DNA of 64,000 nt, from the NCBI RefSeq assembly GCF_001428305.1, contig NZ_LMRZ01000004.1, positions 281,350 to 345,349 on the forward strand, written 5' to 3'. Source of the stretch: Janibacter sp. Soil728 (lineage in GTDB: Bacteria > Actinomycetota > Actinomycetes > Actinomycetales > Dermatophilaceae). Numbering within the stretch: the stretch's first letter is position 1; every line of letters starts with the position of its first letter. Positions 53,489 to 62,726 of the stretch are shown here, in pieces. A program made the position numbers and the translations under genes. The notes under the pieces were generated by a model, which was given only the letters and a program-made list of their open reading frames with translations, was not told the DNA's origin and ran no database searches.

Positions 53489-54226
53489 ATGCGGGTCGCG
53501 CTCATGGCCACGTGCCTCGGGGACACGATGTTCCCCGATGTCGCCAAGGCCACCGTCACCGTCCTCGAGCGGCTGGGAGTGGACGTCGACTTCCCTGAGG
53601 CGCAGACCTGCTGCGGCCAGCCGATGATCAACACCGGCTACCTCGACGAGGCCGAGCCCGTGGTGCGGGTCTACCACCGGGCCTTCGCGGACCACGACGC
53701 CGTGGTACTCCCTTCGGGCTCCTGCGCAGGGTCGGTGCGCCACCAGCACGAGATCGTCGCCCGACGCTCCGGCGACGCTGGCCTGGTGGCCACGGTCGAG
53801 CGCCAGGCCCACCGCGCCTACGAGCTCAGCGAGTTCCTCGTCGACGTCCTCGGGGTGACCGACGTGGGCGCGAGCTTCCCCCACACCGTCGCGTATCACC
53901 CGACCTGCCACTCGCTACGCATGCTCGGGGTCGGTGACCGGCCCCGCCGTCTGCTCGAGGCGGTCCGGGGGCTCGAGCTCGTCGACCTCCCGGGGGAGCG
54001 GGAGTGCTGCGGCTTCGGTGGGACCTTCGCGCTCAAGAACGCCGAGGTGTCCAGCGCCATGGGCCAGGACAAGGCCGACAGCGTCATCGCCTCCGAGGCC
54101 GAGGTCCTCGTCGCAGGGGACTCCTCCTGCCTCATGCAGATCGGCGGGGTCCTCTCCCGCCAGCGCGTCGGGGTGCGCACCATGCATCTCGCCCAGGTCC
54201 TCGCAGCGCAGGAGGAGAGCGCATGA
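53489..54226 (+). CDS. lutA: lactate utilization protein A
   Basis: A 245-residue Fe-S oxidoreductase subunit with two CCG domains: CCGQPMINTG (41-50) with upstream ATCLGDTMFP, and HPTCHSLRMLG followed by ERECCGFGGTFALKN. These Cys ligate a [4Fe-4S]-type cluster as in heterodisulfide reductase. With LutB and LutC it oxidises L-lactate to pyruvate in the cytosol. GAAGGGGG precedes ATG 53489. The stop overlaps lutB as ATGA. A dyad upstream may bind the regulator; no LutR/LldR gene is adjacent, nor is a lactate permease. Confidence 0.92.
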   Translation: MRVALMATCLGDTMFPDVAKATVTVLERLGVDVDFPEAQTCCGQPMINTGYLDEAEPVVRVYHRAFADHDAVVLPSGSCAGSVRHQHEIVARRSGDAGLVATVERQAHRAYELSEFLVDVLGVTDVGASFPHTVAYHPTCHSLRMLGVGDRPRRLLEAVRGLELVDLPGERECCGFGGTFALKNAEVSSAMGQDKADSVIASEAEVLVAGDSSCLMQIGGVLSRQRVGVRTMHLAQVLAAQEESA

Positions 54227-55701
54227 GCGCCGATGCACCGACCTTCCTCGGGATGCCACCCTTCCCCGAGGCGGCACACGAGGCGCTCGGCAACGAACAG
54301 CTACGTCACAACCTCCGCCGGGCGACGGGCACCATCCGCGACAAGCGGGCCCAGGTCATCGGCGAGCTCGACGACTGGGAGGGTCTGCGCACTCGCGCGG
54401 CGCTCATCAAGGACACGGCGCTGCACGACCTCGACCGGCACCTCGTCGAGCTCGAGGAGCAGCTGGTCGCCCGCGGCGTCACGGTCCACTGGGCCCGCAC
54501 CGCCGAGGAGGCATGCATGATCGTCGGCGACATCGCGCAGTCGCACGACGTCGACGAGGTGGTCAAGGTCAAGTCCATGGCCACCCAGGAGATCGAGCTC
54601 AACGAGGCGCTTCAGGCGCGGGGCATCGCCGCCTGGGAGACCGACCTCGCGGAGCTGATCGTCCAGCTCGGTCACGACCTGCCGAGCCACATCCTCGTCC
54701 CGGCCATCCACCGCAACCGCACCGAGATCCGCGACATCTTCCGCGCCGAGATGGGGCAGGTGGGCCGCGCCGCGCCCGAGGACCTCACCGACGACCCGGC
54801 GCAGCTCGCCGAGGCGAGCCGGCTGCACCTGCGGGAGAAGTTCCTGCGGGCCCGCATGGCGGTGTCCGGGGCCAACTTCGCGGTCGCCGAGACCGGGACC
54901 CTCGTGGTCGTCGAGTCCGAGGGCAATGGCCGGATGTGCCTGACCCTGCCCGAGGTCCTCGTCAGCGTCGTCGGGATCGAGAAGGTCGTGCCGACGTGGG
55001 ACGACCTCGACGTCTTCCTCCAGCTGCTCCCGCGCTCGAGCACCGGCGAGAGGATGAACCCCTACACCTCGACGTGGTCCGGCGTCACCGAGGGTGACGG
55101 CCCGCAGGAGTGCCACGTCGTCCTGCTCGACAACGGGCGCACCCGGGCGCTCGCCGACGAGGTCGGCCGGCAGGCCCTGCGGTGCATCCGATGCTCGGCC
55201 TGCCTCAACATCTGCCCGGTCTACGAACGCACCGGGGGGCATGCCTACGGCTCCGTCTACCCCGGCCCGATCGGGGCCATCCTCAACCCCTTGCTGAAGG
55301 GGGTGGGGCACGACGAGCAGGTCGACTCCCTTCCCTTCGCCTCGAGCCTGTGCGGAGCCTGCTACGAGGTCTGCCCGGTCAAGATCGACATCCCGACCGT
55401 GCTCGTCGACCTGCGTGCGCAGGTGGTCGACGCCCACCGTGAGGACCGGCGCCCGCACGCGGAGGCAGCCGCGATGCGAGCCGGCGCGTGGGCCATGGGC
55501 TCATCGCGTCGGATGGCACTGGGGCAACGGGCGAGCGGGCTCGCCGGTGCGGTCCTGGGGCGGGTCAGCCGCAGGGCCAACGCGTCCGGACGACAGGTCT
55601 TGGGCTGGCTCCCTTCGCCGGGCTCCGCGTGGACCCGCACCCGGGACCTGCCGGTCCCACCGACAGAATCCTTCCGACGCTGGTGGAAGAGGACCCGATG
55701 A
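54223..55701 (+). CDS. lutB: lactate utilization protein B
   Basis: A 492-residue iron-sulfur protein. The N-terminal LUD domain (about 70-295; VVKVKSMATQEIELN, SGANFAVAETGTLVVVESEG) is followed by two ferredoxin-like clusters, CIRCSACLNICPVY and CGACYEVCPVKID, and a C-terminal helical tail. GGAGGAG (54211-54217) precedes ATG 54223. Overlap of 4 nt with both lutA and lutC gives a tightly coupled operon. It passes electrons from lactate oxidation, probably via the other Lut proteins, to the respiratory chain. Confidence 0.93.
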   Translation: MSADAPTFLGMPPFPEAAHEALGNEQLRHNLRRATGTIRDKRAQVIGELDDWEGLRTRAALIKDTALHDLDRHLVELEEQLVARGVTVHWARTAEEACMIVGDIAQSHDVDEVVKVKSMATQEIELNEALQARGIAAWETDLAELIVQLGHDLPSHILVPAIHRNRTEIRDIFRAEMGQVGRAAPEDLTDDPAQLAEASRLHLREKFLRARMAVSGANFAVAETGTLVVVESEGNGRMCLTLPEVLVSVVGIEKVVPTWDDLDVFLQLLPRSSTGERMNPYTSTWSGVTEGDGPQECHVVLLDNGRTRALADEVGRQALRCIRCSACLNICPVYERTGGHAYGSVYPGPIGAILNPLLKGVGHDEQVDSLPFASSLCGACYEVCPVKIDIPTVLVDLRAQVVDAHREDRRPHAEAAAMRAGAWAMGSSRRMALGQRASGLAGAVLGRVSRRANASGRQVLGWLPSPGSAWTRTRDLPVPPTESFRRWWKRTR

Positions 55702-56324
55702 GCGCGCGCGACGAGATCCTGACCGCGGTCCGCGAGGCCGTCCGAGACGCCCCTCGAGGGCAGCCGCCGGGCCCGCAGCCCACCGTGCCGCCCACAGACC
55801 GGTCGGCGATGCTCGAGCGCTTCGCCGCCCTCGCCGCCGACTACCGGGCGACGGTCATCAGGTGCAAGGCGTCCGAGGTGTCCGTCCACGTCCTGAAGGC
55901 CCTGCGCGACGCGCGACGGGTCATCCTGCCCGCGGGGCTGCCCGAGGTCGTCGTCGAGGCCGTCAGCGGACGGTTGGGCAAGGATGCGGTGGCCGCGGAC
56001 GCGGCCGGGCACGCCGAGCTCGAAGGCTTCGACGCGGTGGTCACCACGTGCGCGGCCGGGATCGCCGCCACGGGGACCGTCGTCCTCGACCACGGCGAAG
56101 GCCAGGGCCGCCGCGCCCTGACCCTGCTGCCGGACCTGCACGTGTGCATCGTGCGGTCCGGGCAGGTGGTCCCCGACGTTCCCGACGCCGTCCGGCGACT
56201 GGACCCGCAGCGGCCGCAGACGTGGATCAGCGGACCGAGCGCCACGAGCGACATCGAGCTCAGCCGGGTCGAGGGCGTGCACGGCCCCCGGACGCTGGTC
56301 GTGCTGCTCGTCGGGGACCGCTGA
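55698..56324 (+). CDS. lutC: lactate utilization protein C
   Basis: A 208-residue LUD-domain protein. The C-terminal part has AVVTTCAAGIAATGTVVLDHG, a family block here of 21 residues around CAAGIAATGT, and the end GPSATSDIELSRVEGVHGPR, the LutC signature. The N-terminus is helical (SARDEILTAVREAV). ATG 55698 overlaps the lutB stop. The lutC stop and the stop of the convergent LCP gene directly abut (TGA then TCA, 56322-56327), leaving no intergenic terminator. Confidence 0.92.
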   Translation: MSARDEILTAVREAVRDAPRGQPPGPQPTVPPTDRSAMLERFAALAADYRATVIRCKASEVSVHVLKALRDARRVILPAGLPEVVVEAVSGRLGKDAVAADAAGHAELEGFDAVVTTCAAGIAATGTVVLDHGEGQGRRALTLLPDLHVCIVRSGQVVPDVPDAVRRLDPQRPQTWISGPSATSDIELSRVEGVHGPRTLVVLLVGDR

Positions 56325-57710
56325 TCAGGAGTCGCTGGGCTGCACGACGACCGGACGGTCCTGGCGCAGGTCGTCGAAGAGCTGCTTGGACTTCGCCTCG
56401 TCCCACTGGACGGCGGTGCCGGAGGCGGTGGGCAGCGCGTTGTTGGAGACCGGGACCGTCACGGAGTACCCGTCGCCCTTGGCGATCGACCGGAAGGCCC
56501 AGAAGGCTCGAGCGGTGCCGAACATCGAGTCGTCCTCACCCACGGTGAGTGCTCCGGCGCTCTTCGTGCCGATGGAGTGCACCTTCCATGGCTGCAGGAC
56601 GGTGCTCGGCGTGGCGATCTTGCCCATGAGTGCGCCCAAGAACTGGCGCTGGCGCTTGGCCCGACCCAGGTCGCCCTCCGGGTCTGAGTACCGGGCCCGG
56701 ACGTAGCCGAGGGCATTCTTGCCGTCGAGGTCCTGACAGCCCTTCTTGAGGTTGATGTGCGCCTTCTCGTCATTCATGTCGTTCTTGACGCAGATGTTGA
56801 CCCCGCCGACGGCGTCGACGACGCTGGCGAAGCCGCCGAAGCCGATCTCCATGTATCCGTCGATCTTCAGGCCGGTGCTCTGCTCGATCGTCTGACCCAA
56901 GAGCTTGGGTCCGCCGATGCTGAAGGCGGCGTTGATCTTGTTCATCCCGTGGCCGGGGATCTCCACGTAGGAGTCGCGGGGGATCGACATCAGCGTCGAC
57001 TTGCCGCTCCCGGTGTGCAGCACGAGGATCGAGTCCGTGCGCGCGCCGCCGGTGTCCGGGCCCGTGCCCAGGCGCCTGCGGTCCTCGGCTGACAGGCCGG
57101 CGCGCGAGTCGCTGCCCACGAGGAGCACATTGCGACCTTCGCCGCCCTGCGGACGATCGCCGCTGGGCGTGGCATCGACCCGAGCGACCTCGTTCCACGC
57201 GGAGTTGACCGCCCAGATCATGCTGCCGCCCCAGAGGACCGCGAGGACGAGCACGACGGTGAGGAAGGTGCGCATCGGTCGGCGACGACGGCCCGGGCCG
57301 CCCTGGTCGCGAGGACGGTCGCCCGGGCGCCGGGGCCCTGACCCTCCGGGGGGAGGGGTGCGACGCTGCGGCCGGTCGGGACGATCTGCGGTCGGGCGCG
57401 AAGGGGGAGTGCCGGCCGGCATGACCCGCGTGCGGGGCTCCTCGGTGGGCCGGCGACCGGAGGACGGACGGGGGGACTGCGCCTGCGGGCGTGGGCGCTG
57501 CGCCCGGGCGCGCGGAGCCTGCTCGGCGGGGTCGGGACGGCGAGGGCGCTGGCGCTTGCCGGTCGGGATCGCGCGGGCGTCGTCGCCGCTGCGGGGCCCC
57601 TTGCGGACGTCGAAGGTCATCGCGTCGTCGTCGAGGCGACGAGGGCTGGGGCGTTTGCCGCTGGGGCGCTCGCCAGCGGGCCGGCCGGGACGGGGGGGAC
57701 GATCAGGCAT
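56325..57710 (-). CDS. LytR-CpsA-Psr family wall-polymer transferase
   Basis: A 461-residue LCP protein. The first 145 residues are cytosolic, Pro/Arg-rich and disordered; one membrane helix follows (about 146-168, RTFLTVVLVLAVLWGGSMIW). The extracellular LCP domain has VLLVGSDSRAG, RTDSILVLH, MSIPRDSYVEIPG, KINAAFSIGGP and VRARYSDPEGDLGRAKRQRQ (20 residues), with the Arg/Asp residues that hold the polyprenyl pyrophosphate. It attaches glycopolymers such as arabinogalactan- or teichoic-type chains to peptidoglycan. ATG 57710 has TATTCT 7 nt upstream. Confidence 0.93.
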   Translation of the reverse strand: MPDRPPRPGRPAGERPSGKRPSPRRLDDDAMTFDVRKGPRSGDDARAIPTGKRQRPRRPDPAEQAPRARAQRPRPQAQSPRPSSGRRPTEEPRTRVMPAGTPPSRPTADRPDRPQRRTPPPGGSGPRRPGDRPRDQGGPGRRRRPMRTFLTVVLVLAVLWGGSMIWAVNSAWNEVARVDATPSGDRPQGGEGRNVLLVGSDSRAGLSAEDRRRLGTGPDTGGARTDSILVLHTGSGKSTLMSIPRDSYVEIPGHGMNKINAAFSIGGPKLLGQTIEQSTGLKIDGYMEIGFGGFASVVDAVGGVNICVKNDMNDEKAHINLKKGCQDLDGKNALGYVRARYSDPEGDLGRAKRQRQFLGALMGKIATPSTVLQPWKVHSIGTKSAGALTVGEDDSMFGTARAFWAFRSIAKGDGYSVTVPVSNNALPTASGTAVQWDEAKSKQLFDDLRQDRPVVVQPSDS

Positions 57711-57717
57711 GCCATGG

Positions 57718-57723
57718 AGAATA
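57718..57723 (-). promoter_or_regulatory. LCP gene -10 hexamer, leaderless
   Basis: TATTCT on the minus strand, 7 nt before ATG 57710. Confidence 0.55.
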
Positions 57724-57790
57724 GGAGCAAAGGCTGGTACCCCGCCGTACGAGCGCGGCGAGTCCCCGAGGAAGTGAGGGTGACCTTGTC

Positions 57791-57796
57791 CATACT
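57791..57796 (+). promoter_or_regulatory. GT2 -10 hexamer deciding the GTG start
   Basis: CATACT ends 7 nt before GTG 57804 and lies inside all longer readings of the gene. Confidence 0.45.
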
Positions 57797-57803
57797 GGAG
57801 CGC

Positions 57804-58784
57804 GTGTCCCCTCGCGTCAGCGTCATCATGCCCGTGCTCAACGAGTCACGGCACCTCGCCGACTCGGTCGCGATGGTGCTCGGTCAGGACTGGCCTGGCG
57901 AGCTGGAGCTCGTGCTGGCGCTCGGCCCGTCGAGCGACGCGACCGACGAGATCGCTGCCCGGCTGAGTGCGCAGGACCCGCGCGTGCGGACCGTCCCCAA
58001 CCCTTCGGGGCGCACCCCCGAGGGCCTCAACGCCGCGATCGCGGCCTCGACCGGCGAGATCATCGCCCGGGTCGACGCGCACGCCGAGATCCCCGGTGAC
58101 TACCTGCGGGACGCCGTCGCGGTCCTCGAGGAGACCGGCGCGGACAACGTCGGCGGGATCATGGACGCCGTCGGGGTCAGTGCCCTGGAGCGGGCGATCG
58201 CCTGCGCGATGAAGAGCCCGCTCGGGGTGGGCGGCTCCCGCTTCCACGTCGGCGGGCAGGCGGGCGAGTCCGACACGGTCTACCTCGGGGTCTTCCGCCG
58301 GGAGGCCCTCGAGCGGGTCGGTGGCTACGACCCGCACTTCGCCCGGGCCCAGGACTGGGAGATGAACCACCGCATCCGCACCACCGGCGGCCGGGTGTGG
58401 TTCACGCCCGACCTGGTGGTCACCTACCGACCGCGGTCGAGCCTCACGAGGCTCGCCGACCAGTACTTCAACTACGGCCGGTGGCGCCGGGTCGTCGCGC
58501 GCCTCCACCCCGGTACGGCCAACCCCCGCTACCTGGCGCCGCCCACCATGGTCGTCGCCACGGTCGCCGCCACCCTGCTCGGGTTCGCCTGGCGGCCCGC
58601 CTGGCTCGTCCCGGCGGGTTACGCAGCGGGCGTGACGCTCGGCGGGTGGGCGATCTCGAAGGGGGAGGAGCCAGCCGTGCGCGTGCGGGTCCCGGTCGCG
58701 ATCGCGACGATGCACTGGTCGTGGGGCCTGGGCTTCATCACGAGTCCGACCCGTCTGTCAGCAGGGCTGTCCCCGACGAACTGA
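57804..58784 (+). CDS. family 2 glycosyltransferase (ExoA/succinoglycan-type)
   Basis: A 326-residue GT-A enzyme. VSVIMPVLNESRHLADSV starts the nucleotide-sugar domain; IIARVDAHAEIPGDYL carries the metal-binding DxH/DxD-like triplet; GGYDPHFARAQDWEMNHRI contains the catalytic Asp and ED/QDW motif. Two C-terminal hydrophobic segments (about 245-285) anchor it. It probably adds a sugar to a lipid-linked or surface polysaccharide. The start is uncertain: GTG 57804 has the leaderless hexamer, while GTG 57780 follows GAGGAAG (57768-57774) and adds eight residues. It is divergent from the LCP gene. Confidence 0.87.
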   Translation: MSPRVSVIMPVLNESRHLADSVAMVLGQDWPGELELVLALGPSSDATDEIAARLSAQDPRVRTVPNPSGRTPEGLNAAIAASTGEIIARVDAHAEIPGDYLRDAVAVLEETGADNVGGIMDAVGVSALERAIACAMKSPLGVGGSRFHVGGQAGESDTVYLGVFRREALERVGGYDPHFARAQDWEMNHRIRTTGGRVWFTPDLVVTYRPRSSLTRLADQYFNYGRWRRVVARLHPGTANPRYLAPPTMVVATVAATLLGFAWRPAWLVPAGYAAGVTLGGWAISKGEEPAVRVRVPVAIATMHWSWGLGFITSPTRLSAGLSPTN

Positions 58785-58790
58785 GCAGTG

Positions 58791-58796
58791 CACAAT
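58791..58796 (+). promoter_or_regulatory. SpoIID gene -10 hexamer
   Basis: CACAAT ends 6 nt before ATG 58803 and excludes the GTG at 58788 as start of a leaderless message. Confidence 0.45.
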
Positions 58797-58802
58797 CACG
58801 GC

Positions 58803-60959
58803 ATGCCGGACTCCCTGCGCCACCACTCCCTCGCCGCCCTCCTGGGCGCCGTGATCGCCGTGTCCCTCGTCCTCGTGCCGACCCCTTCTGCCGAAGCGCG
58901 CGCCGTGACCACCTCGGCAGCAGCCGACCAAGAGGTCTCGTCCGCCGCACCCGGCCCGTGGACCTTCAGCGGGGCCGGCTTCGGTCACGGCGTCGGCATG
59001 AGCCAGTACGGCGCGCTCGCGCAGGCGAAGGCCGGTCGCAGCGCGCAGCAGATCCTCGCCTTCTACTACCGGGGAACGACTTACGACGCCGCCCCGGACA
59101 CCTCGACGATCCGGGTCAACGTCGTGCGTGGGCAGAGCTCGACGTCCGTCGTGGGCCGGGCACGCTCGACCGGCGGCGGTGCCGTGCGGGTGACGGCGGG
59201 GTCGACGACCCTGCGCGCGGAGGCGGGGGAGACGATCTCCCTACGGCGCTCGGGCACCGTCGTCATCGCCACCTGCTCCACGTGCACCCCGACGTCGATC
59301 CGCGGCAGCTCGATCACCACGACCTGGGACGAGCGGCGCACCGACCTGTCCCTCTCGGGCCGGCGCTACCGCCACGCGCCGCTGGTCTTCACGCCCACCC
59401 CGGGTGCCGCCACCCTCGAGGGAGTCCTGCACCTGCGGCTGTCCGACGAGTACCTCGACCAGGTCCGTGAGGTGCCGTGGTCATGGCCGGCCGCGGCCCA
59501 GGAGGCGCAGGCTGCCGCGGCTCGGGCCTACGCCCTGCGCAAGGTCGCGGCCGGCGTGCGATCGCACTGCGCGTGCCACGTCACGGACGGGCAGGCCGAC
59601 CAGGCCTACGGACCGGTGCCGGAGGGGAGCGAGGCGACGTACTGGTCACGGTGGAGATCAGCGGTGGCAGCCGGTGGGAGCTCGACGACCGGATACGTGC
59701 CTCGGTACCAGGGCCAGATCATCGAGGCTCTCTACTCGTCGTCCTCGGGCGGCCGCACGGTCAACAACGAGGACATCTGGCCGGGCGCCCCCGTGCCGTA
59801 CCTGCGGGGAGTCGCCGACTCGTGGAGCACCACCACCGACAACCCCCGACGCGCGTGGAGCGTCTCGGTGACCTCGGCGCGCCTGGCCTCAGCCTTCGGG
59901 CTGCCCGACGTCGTCTCGCTCGACCTGTCCGAGCGCACGTCCGCCGGTACGGTCCGTAACGCCCGAGCGACCTCCTCCACCGGCACGACTCGCAGCCTGC
60001 GCGGCGACGACATGCGCCGTGCGCTGGGGTTGTCCTCGGCCTTCGTGCGCCGACTGGCCACCCGGGTCTCCGATGGCACCCCCGCCGACCTGGCCGCAGT
60101 GTCGGCGCGCACCGCGCCCGACACCGCCAGCACCGTCATCATCGCGAGTGGCGCCGAGGCCCATGCAGCCCACCTCGTGATGGCCCGGCCGCTCGCCGGT
60201 TCGCTCGGCGCGCCGCTGCTCCTCACCGACCCGACGCGGCTGCTGTCGCCGACGACGCGGGAGCTGGACCGCCGGGGCTCGAGGATCACCAAGGCCTATG
60301 TCATCGGAGGGGCGTCCATGGTCGCGTCGTCGGTGGCCACACAGCTGCGGGCACGCGGGATCGTCGTGAGGAGGGTCGGGTCGGACAACGAGGACGTGAC
60401 GGCCGCCGCGATCGTGGACCTCATGGCGGGCACCGGCCGCATCATCCGGGCGGGCGTCTTCACCCGGTCGGCGATCAACGAGGCCGGCGCCTTCTCCTCG
60501 GTGGCAGCGCTGCGGCGCGAGCCCATCGTGTGGTCCAGCTCCACTGCCGTGGGGTATCGGGGCAAGGCCGCGCTGAGACGCGCGGGCGTGAGCAATGTGC
60601 GACTCCTCGGGTCGACCGTGCGGATACCGACCGCCGTGGCGACAAACCTGACGGCGGGCGGGTTCCGGTCGATGCGGTTCGCCGGGACGCACTCGCACCA
60701 GGTGTCGGCGCAGATCGCCGAGTACTTCCGGCCCTACGTGCGCGCCACAGAGGTGGTGCTGGCCCGCACCTCGCCGGAGCGGACCGTCGACGCGGCGCTC
60801 GCGGCCGGCTACGGCTCGCCCGTGCTCCTCGTGGGGACGGGAGTCCATCCAACCGTCACGCAGGTGGTCCAGAGCACTCCCCAGTGGTCGTCGGTCCGAG
60901 CCTTCGGACCCTACGCACGGGTGTCGTCGACGACGCTGGCCCGGGTCAGGAATGCCTGA
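58803..60959 (+). CDS. secreted SpoIID/LytB-domain protein with cell-wall-binding repeats
   Basis: A 718-residue exported protein. Signal peptide about 1-35 (core LAALLGAVIAVSLVLV). FSGAGFGHGVGMSQYGALAQ (20 residues) and the stretch ATLEGVLHLRLSDEYLDQV to YSSSSGGRTVNNED are the SpoIID/LytB domain (about 55-400), related to a lytic transglycosylase acting on denuded glycan. From about 430 to the end are CW_binding_2 units: TVIIASGAEAHAAHLVMARP with APLLLTDPTR, AYVIGGASMV, and later VVLARTSPERTVDAALAAGY (20 residues). The organism shows no sporulation genes here, so a wall-remodelling role is more likely. Confidence 0.85.
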   Translation: MPDSLRHHSLAALLGAVIAVSLVLVPTPSAEARAVTTSAAADQEVSSAAPGPWTFSGAGFGHGVGMSQYGALAQAKAGRSAQQILAFYYRGTTYDAAPDTSTIRVNVVRGQSSTSVVGRARSTGGGAVRVTAGSTTLRAEAGETISLRRSGTVVIATCSTCTPTSIRGSSITTTWDERRTDLSLSGRRYRHAPLVFTPTPGAATLEGVLHLRLSDEYLDQVREVPWSWPAAAQEAQAAAARAYALRKVAAGVRSHCACHVTDGQADQAYGPVPEGSEATYWSRWRSAVAAGGSSTTGYVPRYQGQIIEALYSSSSGGRTVNNEDIWPGAPVPYLRGVADSWSTTTDNPRRAWSVSVTSARLASAFGLPDVVSLDLSERTSAGTVRNARATSSTGTTRSLRGDDMRRALGLSSAFVRRLATRVSDGTPADLAAVSARTAPDTASTVIIASGAEAHAAHLVMARPLAGSLGAPLLLTDPTRLLSPTTRELDRRGSRITKAYVIGGASMVASSVATQLRARGIVVRRVGSDNEDVTAAAIVDLMAGTGRIIRAGVFTRSAINEAGAFSSVAALRREPIVWSSSTAVGYRGKAALRRAGVSNVRLLGSTVRIPTAVATNLTAGGFRSMRFAGTHSHQVSAQIAEYFRPYVRATEVVLARTSPERTVDAALAAGYGSPVLLVGTGVHPTVTQVVQSTPQWSSVRAFGPYARVSSTTLARVRNA

Positions 60960-60989
60960 GCCGGGCCAGCGGAAGTCGTCGGATGCTCG

Positions 60990-61628
60990 TCAGTCGAGGT
61001 CGACGCGCAGGTCAGCGCCCGTCTTGTCGAGGACCTCGTCAGCCGTGACCCCGGGGGCGAGCTCGCGCAGGACGAGCCCCTCGTCCGTGATGTCGATGAC
61101 GGCGAGATCGGTGATGATGCGCTGGACGACGCCCTTGCCGGTGAGGGGCAGCGCGCACTCGCGGACGATCTTGTGCGAGCCGTCCTTGGCGACGTGCTCC
61201 ATGAGGACGATGACCTTCTTGGCACCGTGGACGAGGTCCATCGCGCCGCCCATGCCCTTGACCATCTTGCCGGGGATCATCCAGTTGGCGATGTCGCCGT
61301 TCTCGGCGACCTGCATGGCGCCGAGGATCGCGGCGTCGACCTTGCCGCCGCGGATCATGCCGAAGCTGGTGGCGGAGTCGAAGATGGAGGCGCCCTTGCG
61401 CAGGGTGACGGTCTCCTTGCCGGCATTGATCAGGTCGGCGTCGACGGCGTCTTCGCTCGGGTAGGCGCCGACGCCCAGGATCCCGTTCTCCGACTGGAGG
61501 ACGATCTCGACATCGTCGGGGACGTAGTTGGGCACGAGGGTCGGCAGACCGATGCCCAGGTTCACGTAGTCGCCGTCGGTCAGCTCGCTGGCCGCGCGGG
61601 CGGCCATCTCCTCACGGGTGAGTGCCAT
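60990..61628 (-). CDS. scoB: 3-oxoacid CoA-transferase subunit B
   Basis: A 212-residue beta subunit. The catalytic Glu is in SENGILGVG (47-55), followed by [20 protein letters not shown] and [19 protein letters not shown] (19 residues), both hallmarks. With scoA it transfers CoA between succinyl-CoA (or acetyl-CoA) and acetoacetate or related 3-oxoacids, fitting the acyl-CoA and hydroxybutyryl-CoA genes in the window. ATG 61628 lies one base after the scoA stop. Convergent to the SpoIID gene with 30 bp between stops and no hairpin. Confidence 0.94.
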   Translation of the reverse strand: MALTREEMAARAASELTDGDYVNLGIGLPTLVPNYVPDDVEIVLQSENGILGVGAYPSEDAVDADLINAGKETVTLRKGASIFDSATSFGMIRGGKVDAAILGAMQVAENGDIANWMIPGKMVKGMGGAMDLVHGAKKVIVLMEHVAKDGSHKIVRECALPLTGKGVVQRIITDLAVIDITDEGLVLRELAPGVTADEVLDKTGADLRVDLD

Positions 61629-61629
61629 G

Positions 61630-62436
61630 TCAGGCCTCCTTCTGGCTCGTGATGGTGCGCTTCTCGATGCGCTTGTCGGCGGCCTGCTCGGGGGTGAGCT
61701 GGACGACCCGGTGGACGTAGATGCCGGGCAGGTGGATCGAGTCCGGGTCGAGCTCGCCCGGCTCGACGAGCTCCTCGACCTCGGCGATCGTCACGCGACC
61801 GGCCATGGCGCACAGGGGGTTGAAGTTGCGGGAGGTGGTGCGGAAGACGAGGTTGCCGTGGCGGTCGCCCTTCCAGGCACGCACGAGTGCGAAGTCGGTC
61901 GCGATGGCATCTTCGAGGACGAACTCGTGCTCCTGCGTCGTCGTCGTACCGTCCGTGCCGCGGCTGGCCACGGCGAAGGTGCGCGTCTCCTTGGCGGGGG
62001 AGGCGACGACGATCTCACCCTTGTCGTCGTAGCGCCAGGGCAGGCCGCCGTCCGCGATCTGGGTGCCGACACCGGTGCGCGTCCAGAAGCCGGCGATACC
62101 GGCTCCGCCCGCCCGCAGCTTCTCGGCGAGGGTGCCCTGGGGCGTCAGCTCGACCTCGAGCTCACCGGAGAGGTACTGCCGCGCGAACTCCTTGTTCTCC
62201 CCGACGTAGGAGGAGACCATCCGCCGGATCTGGCCACCGGCGAGCAGGACGCCCAGGCCCCAGTCGTCCACTCCACAGTTGTTGGAGATGCACTCGAGGT
62301 CACGCACCCCCTTCGCCTGCAGTTGTGCGATGAGCACGCTCGGGATGCCACACAACCCGAACCCGCCCACCGCCAGTGTCGCGCCGTCGGGGATGTCCGC
62401 GACGGCCTCGGCTGGGGTGGTGACGACCTTGTCCAT
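61630..62436 (-). CDS. scoA: 3-oxoacid CoA-transferase subunit A
   Basis: A 268-residue alpha subunit. [19 protein letters not shown] carries the GGFGLCG oxyanion/CoA loop (about 22-28), then [36 protein letters not shown] (20 residues) and [13 protein letters not shown]. The middle insert of about 25 residues ([15 protein letters not shown]) is usual for the SCOT group. ATG 62436 fits the family N-terminus ([12 protein letters not shown]); a longer upstream reading is not conserved. It precedes scoB by one base, giving a coupled pair. Confidence 0.94.
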   Translation of the reverse strand: MDKVVTTPAEAVADIPDGATLAVGGFGLCGIPSVLIAQLQAKGVRDLECISNNCGVDDWGLGVLLAGGQIRRMVSSYVGENKEFARQYLSGELEVELTPQGTLAEKLRAGGAGIAGFWTRTGVGTQIADGGLPWRYDDKGEIVVASPAKETRTFAVASRGTDGTTTTQEHEFVLEDAIATDFALVRAWKGDRHGNLVFRTTSRNFNPLCAMAGRVTIAEVEELVEPGELDPDSIHLPGIYVHRVVQLTPEQAADKRIEKRTITSQKEA

Positions 62437-62568
62437 GAGCGACACGGTATCTGCCACGACGTGCGCGGCGAGTGTGGGGGAAGGACATGGCGCGGGCCGC
62501 CACGCAGATGCGGACGACACCGCTCAGAGACGCGGTGCGGGACCGGTGCTTGGCACCGGGAGTGAATT

Positions 62569-62668
62569 ACAGGGACGTAACTACCCCTGTGGGGCTGGCG
62601 TGTCAGATGTGACTCGTGGAATAAGAGTGTCTGGTTGTGATGTCTGGGAGCACTGTGACAAGTGTGAC
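62569..62668 (+). promoter_or_regulatory. dyad and TGTGAC repeats upstream of wall hydrolase gene
   Basis: ACAGGG (62569-62574) and CCCTGT (62585-62590) are inverted; TGTGAC occurs at 62608, 62654 and 62663. I see no convincing -35/-10 pair in the 290 bp between scoA and the hydrolase start. Confidence 0.3.
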
Positions 62669-62726
62669 GAGGCGGACCTGCCATCCCTGATCGGGTCCCT
62701 GCCCGCGTCCACACAAGGAGCCTCGC

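Noticed and set aside
62437..62726. c-di-AMP (ydaO-type) riboswitch before the wall hydrolase
   Set aside because: Expected for actinobacterial wall-hydrolase leaders, but none of the conserved sequence blocks of that riboswitch is visible.
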